A stretch of DNA of 64,000 nt, from the NCBI GenBank assembly GCA_946811185.2, contig OX328104.1, forward strand, positions 10,613,918 to 10,677,917, in the 5' to 3' direction. Within the stretch, counting starts at the first letter, position 1; each line of letters begins with the position of its first letter. The DNA is from Hippopus hippopus. Taxonomy: Eukaryota; Mollusca; Bivalvia; Cardiida; Cardiidae. A model generated the notes under the pieces. The model was given only the letters and a program-made list of their open reading frames with translations, did not search any database and was not told where the DNA came from. Made by a program: the position numbers and the translations under genes. Of the stretch, positions 32,826 through 43,321 are shown one piece after another.

Positions 32826-33084
32826 CATATCTCCTCCGCCTATAAAATTATTAACTTCAGACACATGTGCAATAATTATTCTAACGAAATCATTTTGCAA
32901 TTTGGTAAAAGGTCGTAAAGGGAACATTAAATATTTTATGCTCTCTGATAGAACTTGTAAAACACTCTTCTCAGCAGAAACTCTTTTAGTATAGTTTAAA
33001 CAACTGAAACAGTGAAGGAAAAAGACAAAAAAAAAAGAGGATGAAAAGTCAAAAAAAGAGTAATCTTACTATTATCGTATCTTA

Positions 33085-33190
33085 AAAAAACATCATGAAA
33101 ATAAAGTAATCGCTGATTCTGAGCATTTTCCCATTTACCACAATGTTTTGAAAGCTAACTTTTCCAGGATGTGTCAAAACACGTCGGAAT
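33085..33190 (+). mobile_element. PB2 remnant
   Basis: GAGCATTTTCCCATTTACCAC, then AATGTTTTGAAAGC: the right arm and flank only. Confidence 0.4.
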
Positions 33191-33196
33191 GCAATT

Positions 33197-33433
33197 GAAC
33201 CATGCTCTGGCAAAAGGGGGCTTAATGCATCTCCGTGATACGTGATACATGATATCACTTATGGATCCATAACAGTCATTTTTTAAACATGTGGTAGACA
33301 GGTCCTTTGACATATAGAAAATTGACCAATATGCGAAAAGTATCGACCCAGGTCAGCCTGCGCGGACCGCACAGGCTGACCTGGGTCGATAGTTTTCGCA
33401 GATGCATTAAGCCCCCTTTTCACAGAGCACGAC
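33197..33433 (-). mobile_element. HP3, complete
   Basis: GAACCATGCTCTGGCAAAAGG to CCTTTTCACAGAGCACGAC. Hairpin GGTCAGCCTGCGCGG / CGCACAGGCTGACC, one arm with a mismatch. Confidence 0.83.
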
Positions 33434-33612
33434 TAAAATTAAAAGTTAATGGGCATTCTCGAGAAGTAACACATGGACCGAACATATGTTTTATTAATAA
33501 ATTTCACGAAATAAACATTTTTGTGCCAAGTGTTTGTGAGGTAATCGCAGAAAGAAGAAAAAAATATGGCAATATAACATTTTCGAACTATAAAAGAAAT
33601 AAAATATACATT

Positions 33613-33872
33613 AGCCATGCTCTGGCAAAAGGGGGCTTCTTCGCGATGCATGATACCATGTAAGTTATCACATACTTGGGGATCCATAAAATTAATGAAA
33701 TTTTGTCCAATAATGTACTAAATTATAAGGCAGAATGGTCCTTGGACATGCAGAAAATTTACCAATAGAAAAAAGTTTCGGCCATGGTCAGCCTGCGCCG
33801 ACTGCGCAGGCTGACCTGGGTCGATACTTTTTCCAGATACATTAAGCTCCCTTGTCGCATAGTATGGCACAT
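33613..33872 (-). mobile_element. HP3, complete
   Basis: AGCCATGCTCTGGCAAAAGG to CCTTGTCGCATAGTATGGC. Same orientation as the copy 180 bases before it. Confidence 0.82.
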
Positions 33873-33944
33873 ATTATAACGATAACAGTTTCTGTATAGC
33901 GTCTTACCATAACATTTATCCGCTCCAGCGTCATATTCGAAAAC

Positions 33945-34140
33945 CAGGTGCATTTGCGGACGGCATAGATCAAGATCAGACTGCACAGAACGTGCAGTCT
34001 GATCTGTGATCTATACCGTCCGCTTTGATAGTCAAGCCTATGGGATAAAAATCTCTTGCTTTTAATGGCTTGTATTTTAAGCTGCCGTAAAAGGTTGAGT
34101 TTAAATGTTTGGCACTGAAAGAGCTAAAACCGTAAATAAA
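33945..34140 (+). mobile_element. PB1b, hairpin intact
   Basis: GGACGGCATAGATCAAGATC / GATCTGTGATCTATACCGTCC. The arms differ from PB1 yet pair (GGCATAG / CTATACC). Downstream AGTCAAGCCTATGGGATAAA and GGCACTGAAAGAGC define PB1b. Confidence 0.72.
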
Positions 34141-34159
34141 ACCTGAACTGCTTTATCGA

Positions 34160-34345
34160 ACCAGGAGCGTATTTGTAGATCCAAGATCGAAATGGACAGA
34201 ACGAGCCACCTGATCTTTGATCGTCCGCTTGTTTCGCTTATTTAGTCAAGCCTGTAAGATAAAAATCTTTTTCGAGTTTCAGTGGATCTTATTTTCAGCA
34301 GTTGAAATAGGCTGAACTAATATATTTGGCGCTAAACAAATTATA
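34160..34345 (+). mobile_element. PB1b, hairpin decayed
   Basis: GAACCAGGAGCGTATTTGTAG, AGTCAAGCCTGTAAGATAAAA and TTGGCGCTAAACAAATT align with the preceding copy: a tandem pair. Confidence 0.6.
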
Positions 34346-34371
34346 GCATGATACACGACTTATTTTGCTTT

Positions 34372-34460
34372 TGCAGACAGTGTAGATTCAAGATCAGACT
34401 GCAAGTTCTGTGCAGTCTGATCTTGTATCAACCCTGTCTGATATTTTTTTGGGATTTCGC
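34372..34460 (+). mobile_element. PB1-type hairpin, third in a row
   Basis: AGACAGTGTAGATTCAAGATC, CTGCAAGTTCTGTGCAG loop, then CCTGTCTGATATTTTTTTGGG. The loop is the reverse complement of the usual one, so the hairpin is flipped relative to the flanks. Confidence 0.58.
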
Positions 34461-34565
34461 TTGTCTTATAGCTCTGAAAAGGCAAGAGACGGGTCTATAA
34501 TTCTTAAAGAAATGTTTTTTGCCTGTGCATTAAAAGCATTAAAACTTCAATGATTACTTCGCACA

Positions 34566-34745
34566 TTTAACCCATTTCCACAAAACCTTGATTTTTCTAC
34601 GCCCTTGAGAAAGATACCTTATGAAAACTTTGTTTGTCCCATGTTCAAAACCAAATTCCAATCATTTTGGCGGCATTCAATTTTTCGTCTGCAGAGTCTT
34701 TCAATTTTGACAAGTCTAAATTTTTGTCGTCTGGTAATGACTTTT
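34566..34745 (-). mobile_element. PB2 lacking the hairpin
   Basis: TTTAACCCATTTCCACAAAAC, CCTTGAGAAAGATACC, then AACTTTGTTTGTCCCATGTTC with no arms, then TCGTCTGCAGAGTCTTTCAAT and GTCTGGTAATGAC. Confidence 0.72.
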
Positions 34746-34795
34746 AAAAGTGCGCTTTCCAGGATGAAAAAGTCGTGTCGATTTCATCACGGATA

Positions 34796-35074
34796 TTGCT
34801 TATATGGCCTGCAATACGCGAAAAAGGGCATTCGGACTTTAGGGTAAAGTGTCGTTTCGGATCAGCCTGCGCACTCCGCGCTGAGCAATCCGAAACGACA
34901 CTTTTCGTTTTAAGTAATTTTCTGTTTAGCGCAAGTCTACTGTGGGACAAAATCTAATGTAGTCGTAAAGTGCCGTCTCGGATTAGCCTGCGCCGACTGC
35001 GCAGGCTGATCCGAGCCGACTTTTTACGCAAATGTCTGACTGTCCCTTTTCGCGTGTTGCAGGCCATATGTGAA
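34796..35074 (+). mobile_element. HP4, complete with extended ends
   Basis: TATGGCCTGCAATACGCG and, at the right, CGCGTGTTGCAGGCCATATG, so the true ends extend to ATATGGCCTGCAACACGCG. The first hairpin's right arm is damaged (CTCCGCGCTGAGCAATCC). Confidence 0.85.
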
Positions 35075-35419
35075 TAACTCAACTGATTCGTGTGTTGGGA
35101 GCAGCATTATACATCACAGGATTGTGGCTTTCGAAACATGAAAATAGTAAGGTTTAAATGAATAAATTGCTGACACGTCGTGAGAAGGGGAGGGGGCCAT
35201 CTACAGGCGAACACGTGTTCTCTTAATTAAGATCAGAACGGACAAATCTTTGCAGAATTCCTCTGATTGACAAAAATACAGCTTTATCAATATTTTTTCC
35301 CAAATTATTCTACTTTAATGCTGAAGTTTTCATGGAAATATTACCGAAATGTAACTACATGTTATGCACCATAATATTCTAACTTTGATTCACACGATAT
35401 ATACGGTTTATTTATGATA

Positions 35420-35545
35420 TTATAGTAACTTTTCCTCCGGCTTGTATTTGCTTCGAGCTGCATGAAAAACTTTCATACTTGTCTGACTTAACATTTTCTG
35501 ACGTATCGAGAAGCAAATACAAGCTCCAGTAAAGTAACAACAACA
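35420..35545. mobile_element. palindromic element, CTTGTATTTGCTTCGAG arms
   Basis: CCGGCTTGTATTTGCTTCGAG at the left is complementary to CGAGAAGCAAATACAAGC at the right. A related pair lies at 44907-45043. Confidence 0.62.
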
Positions 35546-35780
35546 CAATTTTCTTTTTATTACCAGTTATACCAATATACTCTGACAACAAAATACTGCA
35601 GTTATGGACAATTTCATGCGAAAATTAAATGAAATTAAATACAGGTTTCGAAGGTGAAAACCATTTCCTATGAATGACGAGTGATATTCTGTGTATTCGG
35701 TTTTTTTTTTTTTCGTTTTGTACGATTTTATAAGCGTGAGATGCATGTACTTGAGCCGGGAAATTTGTTGGTATATACTA

Positions 35781-36290
35781 AATAGAGGATATTTGTTTTT
35801 TACGGTGAAAGATCGAAATTTATTTCATCGAGTGAACATCAGCGGTAATATTTTCACGAGTGGCGCAGCCACGAGTGAAAATATTACCGGTGATGTTCAC
35901 GAGATGAAATAAATTTCGATCTTTCACCGAAAAAAACAAATATTCTATTTATTTCATGCTTTTAACCCTCTTTGGGGGAAACTTAATCAAAATTCAGTAC
36001 AGTTCTTTTCGGTTATTCCCCGTGGCGTACCCCTCCGCATAGCAATGCATTACAATATTACGTCAAGCGCTAGAAATGTAAGGTAAATGACGTCATATTT
36101 CCATCTGGTTGTGAGGCACGCGCATTTTACTTAAGTAACTAGTGCGCGGGAACAACTGTTTCCGCCTTCAGTTGAAGAGTTAGAATATAAAAATCGGTAT
36201 TTTCACTGGTCGTAACCATGAAATATCGAAAAATATTTCACCGATATTTCTCGATAACATACCGAAAAGCATGAAATAAACTCATTTATT
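35781..36290 (+). mobile_element. HP5 element, copy 1
   Basis: A hairpin of about 75-base arms (AATAGAGGATATTTGTTTTT, CGAAATTTATTTCATCGAG, AATATTTTCACGAGTGG) precedes a 340-base unit bounded by inverted ATTTATTTCATGCTTTT (35945 and 36280). The inner segment has GTAACTAGTGCGCGGGAAC. Confidence 0.8.
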
Positions 36291-36454
36291 TGCTATACTT
36301 TGATACATATTCTATTCTATTTTTTTCTAATGTCTACAATGTCAAATTCTTGTAACCCATGTCGTACGAAAACCATGTGACATATTCAGTATGTTCCTTA
36401 AAGATGTAGATACTGCAGCTTCAAAACTGTTTTTGTCAGAATATCTTGCAAAGA

Positions 36455-36640
36455 AGCGGACAGTGTGGATCAAGATCAGACTGCACAATCTGTGCAGTCT
36501 GATCTTGATCAACACTGTCCACATTAATAATTAAATCCGGGTTCAGCGCAAACTGTCATTATCCAATAGATTGTGGTAAATCAAAGCACTGAAAGCCCTG
36601 TACAACGGTTAATGTTATGCATTATTTTAATCGGTGCTTC
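36455..36640 (+). mobile_element. PB1b, hairpin intact
   Basis: GCGGACAGTGTGGATCAAGAT with its complement, loop AATCT, then CAAAGCACTGAAAGCCC. Confidence 0.65.
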
Positions 36641-37480
36641 TGATTACCAAGTAAATTTTGATGGTAACAGCTCAATTTGATCTATAATGAAAATTATTCA
36701 CTCCTGAAAATTCTTTCAATACCGTAATAAGTGTTTTCAATGACTGGATGTTAAAATCTAAGTACTACGAGTTGTATGTAAAAATTTAAGAACGGGGACA
36801 TAAAGGATTTTGAAATGTAAGTACAATTACACATTTGGTTCTCTGGTCTCTAAAATACTATCTAAATGGTACTAAACCTAAGTTAGTCAATCTAAAATAC
36901 CATTTAAATGGTAATAAACCTAAGTTAATCAATCTTTAAGTAAGTACCTACATTTCTCTAAATTAAATACTACTGCAATTATTTGTGGCCCTGCTGTATC
37001 CCCAATTATGTCATAATGTGTATGCTTTTATAACAACGTTTAATAAATCTACTCCTGTAAACTAACATTTAGTTTCTGACGGACATTATGATTACTTTCG
37101 ATCACACATCCTCATTATTGAAAAAAACAACAACAGATGTTCGACGCTTAATTTATAATGACATTAGTGACTGGCAATTTTTTTCATCGTTGGCTAAGGT
37201 TAACACAAAACATTGAGAACTTGGATTTTGAATATGGTACCATTTGGAAAGCTTAGAATTAAAATACTCGAGTGTGATCCTTTCGCCATTAAACTGAATG
37301 CAGCATTCCGTTATGCGAAAAGGCTACCTTATCATCTTCTTGTGAATTAAAGTCTTACTATCACCGATACTATTGTATAGAACAGTTGTTTATTTACGAA
37401 ATATCTTGTGCTCCTTAAACTTGCTTAAAAATGGCGCTCAACACCGAGGCCTCTGATCTAGCAACTGTGATAATTGCAAA
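36640..37480. other. repeat-poor island, short local duplication
   Basis: No transposon hairpin. CTAAATGGTACTAAACCTAAG and ATTTAAATGGTAATAAACC (about 36855-36945) form a two-copy tandem repeat of about 50 bases. No exon seen. Confidence 0.55.
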
Positions 37481-37481
37481 G

Positions 37482-37491
37482 GGTATAAATA
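37482..37491 (+). promoter_or_regulatory. TATA-box-like site
   Basis: GGGTATAAATAGAG is a consensus TATA box, and a start about 30 bases on would fall near 37515. No convincing exon follows, so it could be fortuitous. Confidence 0.25.
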
Positions 37492-37537
37492 GAGAGGCAC
37501 CGTCTTCTTTGTTGTATTTTCTGATATTTGAATGAAA

Positions 37538-37593
37538 TGAAATGCAAATCATGTGACATATGAAATGAAATGCAAATCATGTGACATAGTGCA
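37538..37593 (+). repeat. 28-bp tandem duplication with octamer motif
   Basis: GAAATGAAATGCAAATCATG plus TGACATA occurs twice in tandem. Each copy has ATGCAAAT, the POU-factor octamer, and TCATGTGAC, an E-box-like site. It lies 50 bases after the TATA-like box. Confidence 0.85.
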
Positions 37594-38340
37594 TTAAATG
37601 ACAGCATATAGTTTCAGGATGTGGTGATTATGAGTTATGTACAATTACCTTTTGGTTTGAGTTTAAAGCATAAACCCGTTTCTAACATTATAAAAGTCAT
37701 AATAATTCAGGGCGATCGGTGCATCTATCAATGAACTTTTGGTTCAGCCTTTCTATCATTATGTACGAGCGTACAACGTTGTTTTTTTCACTTGCTTTTT
37801 TGTCCAACTGATCTTTGACTGGTACTGTCCTTAATGCTATTTACAGCCTTGAATGTAAATACTCGGTGTTTATTTCTTTTCTAGAAATTAGAGAATTACA
37901 AGTAGGTAAGGTCTACATGAAAAATAGTGGCATTAATCTGCAACTGATGACATCTGAAAACGTTTTGCTTATGATATCATACTGTATAGAACATATATTA
38001 AAAACAAGAATCTTTCCACTTTCACAGATGAACATATAGTTAACTATATATGTGTTCAGAAAAGTAGACAGAAGAATGGCTTTGAAAAAAAAGTATGTTG
38101 GTTTCAGATGCAGAATACCAGAAACATGTAGATAGGTTCAGAGACCGCCGAGACTAAATCACTTCGGTATCAGACCTCCAGCAATACTCTAACGATTCTT
38201 TCATTTCTTTTTTTTTTCTTCATGAATCGTATTCCAATGCCTCGTCAGGATATGATAGAATTTATCTCTAAAACAGATACTTTTGGTAGCGGACGGACTT
38301 CTGTTTCCAATGATCATTAACTCTTAACAATGTTAACATA
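37594..38340. other. repeat-poor island, no gene seen
   Basis: One open frame of 74 codons (37815-38039) has no recognisable domain. I see no splice context that supports it. Confidence 0.5.
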
Positions 38341-38344
38341 GCAT

Positions 38345-38520
38345 GATGCTTTGGGATACTGTAAATCAAGATCGGACTGGACAGAACGTGTTATCTGATC
38401 ATGGGTCTAAACTGCCCTGAATTTTGTGAGATAGTATGATCAAAACGGCTTTGAATTTGCGATATAGGGAGTTTTTCTTATTTACTGATAGTATTCATTT
38501 GGTTATTTGCAGTATCAGTG
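38345..38520 (+). mobile_element. PB1, decayed
   Basis: GATACTGTAAATCAAGATCGG, GAACGTGTTATCTGATCATGG, then AAAACGGCTTTGAATTTGCG. Ancient copy. Confidence 0.45.
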
Positions 38521-38609
38521 TGCACTCTTTGGTTGACAATGAATTGAAATGGACAATTCCAGTCCGATAAAAATAAATTATACTGCTTTTTCGATGCTGT
38601 TATGGACTT

Positions 38610-38705
38610 AATCTCTCTTTAAAAAGCGGACAGTGTAGATCCAAGATCAGACAGTACGTTCTGTGCAGTCTGATCTTGATCTACACTGTCCGCTAAAAGC
38701 AACAA
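38610..38705 (-). mobile_element. PB1b hairpin
   Basis: GCGGACAGTGTAGATCCAAG / GATCTACACTGTCCGC, loop read in reverse (ACGTTCTGTGCAG). Flanks are too short to place ends. Confidence 0.6.
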
Positions 38706-39084
38706 AAAATGAGACACGCATGCTAAGGATCAAATATCTGTTTTTCTATGATAACACATAAATGCATCAACAGCTGCTTTAAAACTCTGACAATCAAGAT
38801 GAAATGTTCGAGTGTTGAAGCTATAACATTTTCTTTCATCCGTTCTTAAAAAACACCCTCCGTCCCTCGGGGGCGGAAGTGGCGAAGGGGTAGGGTGTGT
38901 TTATGCTGGAAATTAATGGAAACATTTCTGAAATGCAATCAAATATCAATAATGTAGGGCTAATTTGAATAATTTCATGATAGATTGGATTTTCGTTTGT
39001 TTACTGCATGAAGTACACTGTGACCCACATATACAAATGAACAAATATCTCGAGACAAAAAAAGACTGATTGGCCGTTGACTGT

Positions 39085-39225
39085 GCGGTGTTTAACGCCG
39101 TTTTCAACATTATTTCAGTTATTTCGCGGCGGCCAGTGCACCCATCTATGCTTTCCTGGAGTTTCTTTTACCAGTACTCCGCACGATATTTTTTTCAAGC
39201 CAACTGCTGCTTTCCAACATAGCCA
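39085..39225 (-). mobile_element. SINE-A 3' half
   Basis: GTGTTTAACGCCGTTTTCAAC, then ATTTCGCGGCGGCCAGTGCAC and TTTTACCAGTACTCCGC, complement of the SINE-A tail and lower body. Confidence 0.75.
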
Positions 39226-39388
39226 CCGCCGAATTAAAAAGGAACATTATACGATTATTCTTACAGAATGCAGGTATATACAAAGAAATCATACCATATA
39301 CGTTTATTTTATGCATTTGAATGATTTTTCAATCTAATTCTTTGCGTTGTATACCCGGAAAATATTGTTATGTGATATGAATGATGCA

Positions 39389-39800
39389 TGCAGGCTAACA
39401 TTAGTCGAAATTGTTTGCTATTGGTCGATTTTCTACAAGTCCAAGGACCATAAAATTCTACCTCATAATATCGTTTGTTATAACTTTACCAAACGACAAA
39501 ATTTTAGACTGGTCCAAATTGAAAAGCACTTGCAGACGACAAAATAAACATAATTCAAAAATTGAAATTTGTTTCAGCAGAGTAGAAAACATTGTGGGAA
39601 GAGGAGAAAATGCTGGTTACCAGCATTTTTTCCATTTCCCACAATGTTTTCAAAAGGCTTCTATCTCAGGGTCGTAAAAACCAGGGATTGTTTGGTAAAG
39701 GGTTAAAATGGATTTTATGGATCAAGAATTATGTGATGACCTGCTTGGTACAACACATCACAGATGCTTTAAACCCCTGTTTCCTAGAGTGCTCCTAAAA
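39389..39800 (+). mobile_element. HP3 fragment interrupted by PB2
   Basis: Left part: GCAGGCTAACATTAGTCG to TACCTCATAATATCG. Right part from 39708: AATGGATTTTATGGATCAAG to CCTGTTTCCTAGAGTGC. PB2 lies in the GTTGTTAGACAAAATGG region of the HP3. Confidence 0.72.
39482..39708 (+). mobile_element. PB2 nested in HP3
   Basis: ACTTTACCAAACGACAAAATT to TTTGGTAAAGGGTTAA. Hairpin with two mismatches. Confidence 0.85.
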
Positions 39801-40049
39801 TCTTTTTGCTCATTTATTTTTCTCAAAGAATAATTCAGAGTTGTCACATATTCATATAAAACTCGTTTGTTTGTCTATGAACTTAATCACAATTTAAAAT
39901 TTGAAAAACTTGTAAGACTTTTTTGACCGTTTGTATTTTGTAATAGATGAAGTATGAATTTTAATTGCTTTGTTGTTTCACCTTTTCCGAGCAATCATGT
40001 TTTTGTTCGTCCATTAAAAAAAATAGTTTAAAAAAAAAACACACACACA

Positions 40050-40170
40050 CATTTTAGAAACCAGTATTTATTCCTTTTCCCCGCATCCACAACGTTTTCA
40101 GCCTTTCTTCAAAACAAAAGCCGATCATTTCATCCAAAGTTTTATTTGTCGTCTGCAATGTATTTTGTCA
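40050..40170 (-). mobile_element. PB2 remnant
   Basis: GAAACCAGTATTTATTCC, CAACGTTTTCAGCC and TTGTCGTCTGCAATGTATTTT: one arm and flank. Confidence 0.45.
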
Positions 40171-40590
40171 TCTGAAAATAAGTTACAATTTATAGGCTGC
40201 TATCGATTAGATTCGAGGTGAGTCCTCGCACATTGCTTCGCTGGTGTGCCACAATTTTAACAGAAAAGTCTACGCTACAAAAATACATGGTACATGTTAT
40301 AGATTCAAATTTTGTTGAGATTCTTATCATAGTTTATGACTGCGATAAAAGCTTAACTTTACATCTTTTTTCCCTGCAAAAGCGTCAGGCAGATCATTAA
40401 TGAAAAATAAAGATAACGGTGACTCACCACTGCATATTTTTGCCGAGCTTCTTGCTCCGGGGTTACTTTATTTCTGTTTTCAACAATTCTAATTTATTAT
40501 GACAGTGACTATTACTTACCGAAGCAACAGACGGTATAAGACGGTGATCATCACGAGCTTGGCTAAAAATTTTTACCGTCTTTTATGAGT

Positions 40591-40745
40591 CTTTAACCAA
40601 CAATCCAGCGTTTTCACGAACCTGAAGGAAAAAGGGGGTATTGAAAACCTTGTGGGAAAAGGAGAAAGTGCTGGAAACGAGTATTTTCTCTTTTTCCCAC
40701 AACGTTTCCTGCCCTATCCACAACTTGTTTTCTTGAATAATTTCA
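40591..40745 (-). mobile_element. PB2, truncated at a TGa insertion
   Basis: CTTTAACCAACAATCCAGCG, hairpin GTGGGAAAAGGAGAAAGTGC / GTATTTTCTCTTTTTCCC. It stops at the TTAA at 40746 where TGa begins. Confidence 0.7.
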
Positions 40746-40977
40746 TTAAGGTCTACGGCCCCTAACTCTGATATCAAAAGACGGAAGCTGCCGAGATTGG
40801 CCGAATAGCCTTTACGAAAACGTCGATGTTACACGATATTTACCGATAAGTTAGTGACTCTACAGTTCCTAACGCTCATATTAAAAGACGGAAGCTGCCG
40901 AGATCGGCCGAATAGCCTTTACGAAAGCGTCGATGTTACACGATATTTTCCGATGACTTAGGGGTCGTAATCCTTAA
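40746..40977 (+). mobile_element. TGa tandem dimer between TTAA sites
   Basis: TTAA-GGTCTACGGCCCCTAAC starts it, and TCGTAATCC-TTAA ends it. Two core units (AAAAGACGGAAGCTGCCGAG) lie at 40779 and 40883, joined by a worn end-to-end junction (GTTAGTGACTCTACAG / TTCCTAACGC). Confidence 0.82.
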
Positions 40978-41264
40978 TTTACTTCACTTTGAACAGTTTA
41001 CTTCAGTCTTTACCCGAAGACAACATTTTAGACCTGTCTACTTGAAAGCAGCTGAAAACGACAGATTAATCAAATCGTGCAATTAAAAAGCGGGAAGAGG
41101 CCATTGGCTCGAGTTTCCTTTGATGCACGTTGGAGTGCCCTTGGGCAAGGTATGCAGAGTATTGCTTAATTCTAGGAAACTCTCAAAGCAGTGATATTTC
41201 GCCGTAATTTGTCTAGGGTATTGTTGAAAACAACATCGAACGTCATCAAATTAATCAAAAGTGG

Positions 41265-41535
41265 CCAGCCCGCATAGCTCAAGAGGTTGAGCGTAGGATT
41301 CGTAAATATCAAGTTACGGCTCATTTGAGGGTATGAGTTCAATCCCACGACTGGCCATCTAAAATTACTAATAGTCTTTCGGATGAGACATTCAGTCGAG
41401 GTCCGGGTGAGAGTGCTATACACCGAGCACGTTAAAAAAGTAGGCGTAACTCGGGATGAGTTTCGTCCTGTATCCTGCACTATCCCCCGTAACAGTACTA
41501 ATAGCCTTCAGGAGGCATCCGGTGGCGACGATAAA
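41265..41535 (+). mobile_element. SINE-C, tRNA-headed
   Basis: GCCCGCATAGCTCAAGAGG and GAGTTCAATCCCACG form the A and B boxes. The body, AATAGTCTTTCGGATGAGAC and CCGAGCACGTTAAAAAAG, matches 52690-52925 in reverse. Confidence 0.75.
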
Positions 41536-41587
41536 TAAACGCAAATTCGATCAACAAACTCGATCTGATCAGTTAAGATTTACATTT

Positions 41588-41718
41588 CATTTGGGGGGGG
41601 GGAAAGAATGAGGAAGGGGGAATTCGCGGGGGAATGAGGAGAGTGGAGGGGGGGGTAAAGAAGAATGAGGAAGGGGGAATTCGCGGGGGAATGAGGAGAG
41701 GGGGGGGGGGGGGTAAAG
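41588..41718. repeat. G-rich tandem repeat, unit about 62 bp, two copies
   Basis: AAAGAATGAGGAAGGGGG, then AATTCGCGGGGGAATGAGG twice, bounded by runs of 8-14 G. Four G-runs per copy could form a G-quadruplex. Confidence 0.85.
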
Positions 41719-41932
41719 AGAGAAAAGCTATCAATCTGAACTAAACAAAATACGGGATACAAGATCATCCGTCTATCACGATGTATATTTCCCTATGGAA
41801 TGCCAGTCATTACAGTTCCTTTCCGTTTGATTTACGTTTTCACTATAAATCTATTTCGATGCCGCTTATTTCGTATTATCTTTTTTTTTCTTTCCCGAAA
41901 AAATATAAAATATTGAAGTGTGATCGATCGAG

Positions 41933-42120
41933 TTAATTCTTAAGCTGCTAAGCGCGACTCTCTGACCTTTTGCGGACAGTGTAGATCAAGATCAGACTGC
42001 ACAGAACGTGTCCGAGAAGGAGATATTATTCCCCAAAAATGTATTTTTGAAATAGCAGTTTTAGGGTTTTTACTACCGAACTGAAAATTCAATTTTGGTT
42101 ATTTAGCAGCATAAAGGTTG
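41933..42120 (+). mobile_element. PB1 with half of the hairpin deleted
   Basis: TTAATTCTTAAGCTGCTAAG to TTTAGCAGCATAAAGGTTGA. After CACAGAACGTG the sequence jumps to TCCGAGAAGG, so the whole right arm is missing. Confidence 0.8.
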
Positions 42121-42307
42121 AAATCCTTTACCCCAATGGACCACATGAATACACGAAGGTGTGACGGATGTAAATCATGATTAGACAGCAATGACCATGC
42201 AATCTTATCTTAGATGCACACCAGTAACTTGAACCTATACTTTTACAAAACTGTTTCGCAATTCACAGTTGAATTCAATGGAAAGTAAACCTACGGTGTC
42301 CTCTGTG

Positions 42308-42537
42308 AAATAAGTGGCCTGCAACGCGCGAAAAAGGGCATTCGGACATTTGCGTAAAGTGTCATCTCGGATCAGCCTGCGCAGTCAGCGCAGGCTAATC
42401 CGAGACGGCACTTTACGACTTAAGTAGATTTTGTCCTACAGTAGACTTGCGCAAGACAGAAAATTACAAAAAAACGGAAAGTGTCGTTTCGGATTAGCCT
42501 GCGCGAAGTGCGCAGGCTGATCCGAGACGACACTTTA
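42308..42537 (+). mobile_element. HP4, left part
   Basis: GTGGCCTGCAACGCGCGAAAA and both hairpins are present. The element is broken at ACACTTTA by a PIF/Harbinger-type insertion and resumes at 43735. Confidence 0.88.
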
Positions 42538-43082
42538 TGCAGACGTCACACTGTCCCGAAATTGCTACCAGATGGACACACGATAAATGAAATGTTCAAA
42601 TTCGCATCTGATCGTTAAAACATCGGGCCATTCGTGAGGGCATCTTAAGCCATCGTATGACCGCCGGTTGAGTTCCTCAGGCTTCGGCAGAAACTTCGTG
42701 AGCGGTGACAAAATCTTTGGCATGTCAAAAAATTGCCGGAAGACCATGCGAAGGTTCATTTTCGTGTTGAATTCGTATGTCCATTTTGTCCTTCGTAATG
42801 ACATCGTGAGGGCATCTTGTCAAATGGTGTGATCTTCGTCTTTACCTCGTGTGATCATCGGTGCCATCGGGCATTTTTCAACTCACGAAGATAATACGAA
42901 GGAAGTAAGAAGCCACCCGATTGTCTTAGGAAGGCAACACGACTACGTGAAGTCCTCGCAATGCCGCCGTGTAGCCATCGTATTATAGCACGATGACATC
43001 GAGATGGGACCACGGTGTGGCCGAAGACAGCCGAATTTGAGTAGCTACAGCGTTTCACACGTGTCATAGTACTTAACGTCGA

Positions 43083-43092
43083 TATATAAAAG
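43083..43092 (+). promoter_or_regulatory. TATA box of the Harbinger-type element
   Basis: TATATAAAAG, with CTCAGTCAGTCC about 25 bases downstream as a possible start region and the first ATG at 43172. Spacing is normal for a eukaryotic promoter. Confidence 0.6.
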
Positions 43093-43171
43093 GCCAGCTT
43101 TTTCCTCAGTCAGTCCTGAGCAACGGTTCTAAAGCTTCAATCACAATTAATCATAATTTATTTCCAGCAGA

Positions 43172-43321
43172 ATGGCATACTTTGACGATGAGACAACCAG
43201 GAAAAAGAAGGCAGCAGCATTGCTTCTTTTGATAGGCCTACACCTAAGAGAACATGATGAGCAACTCTTACAGGCTCAGACAGCCTCTTCCCTTTGCTCC
43301 TTCCTGCCTTTGGTGGCATGA
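43172..43321 (+). CDS. 49-codon frame in a Harbinger-type element
   Basis: ATG in good context (CAGAATGG) 80-90 bases after the TATA box. The product starts MAYFDDETTRKKKAAALLLL, then a charged stretch HLREHDEQLLQAQ, and ends SFLPLVA. A basic, Leu/Ala-rich start is what I expect for N-terminal parts of PIF/Harbinger transposases, but no catalytic region follows, and the last 12 or so residues may be from beyond a deletion joint. AATAAA-type signals lie at about 43330 and 43360. Either a truncated relic or a short peptide still expressed. The family link is inference. Confidence 0.42.
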   Translation: MAYFDDETTRKKKAAALLLLIGLHLREHDEQLLQAQTASSLCSFLPLVA

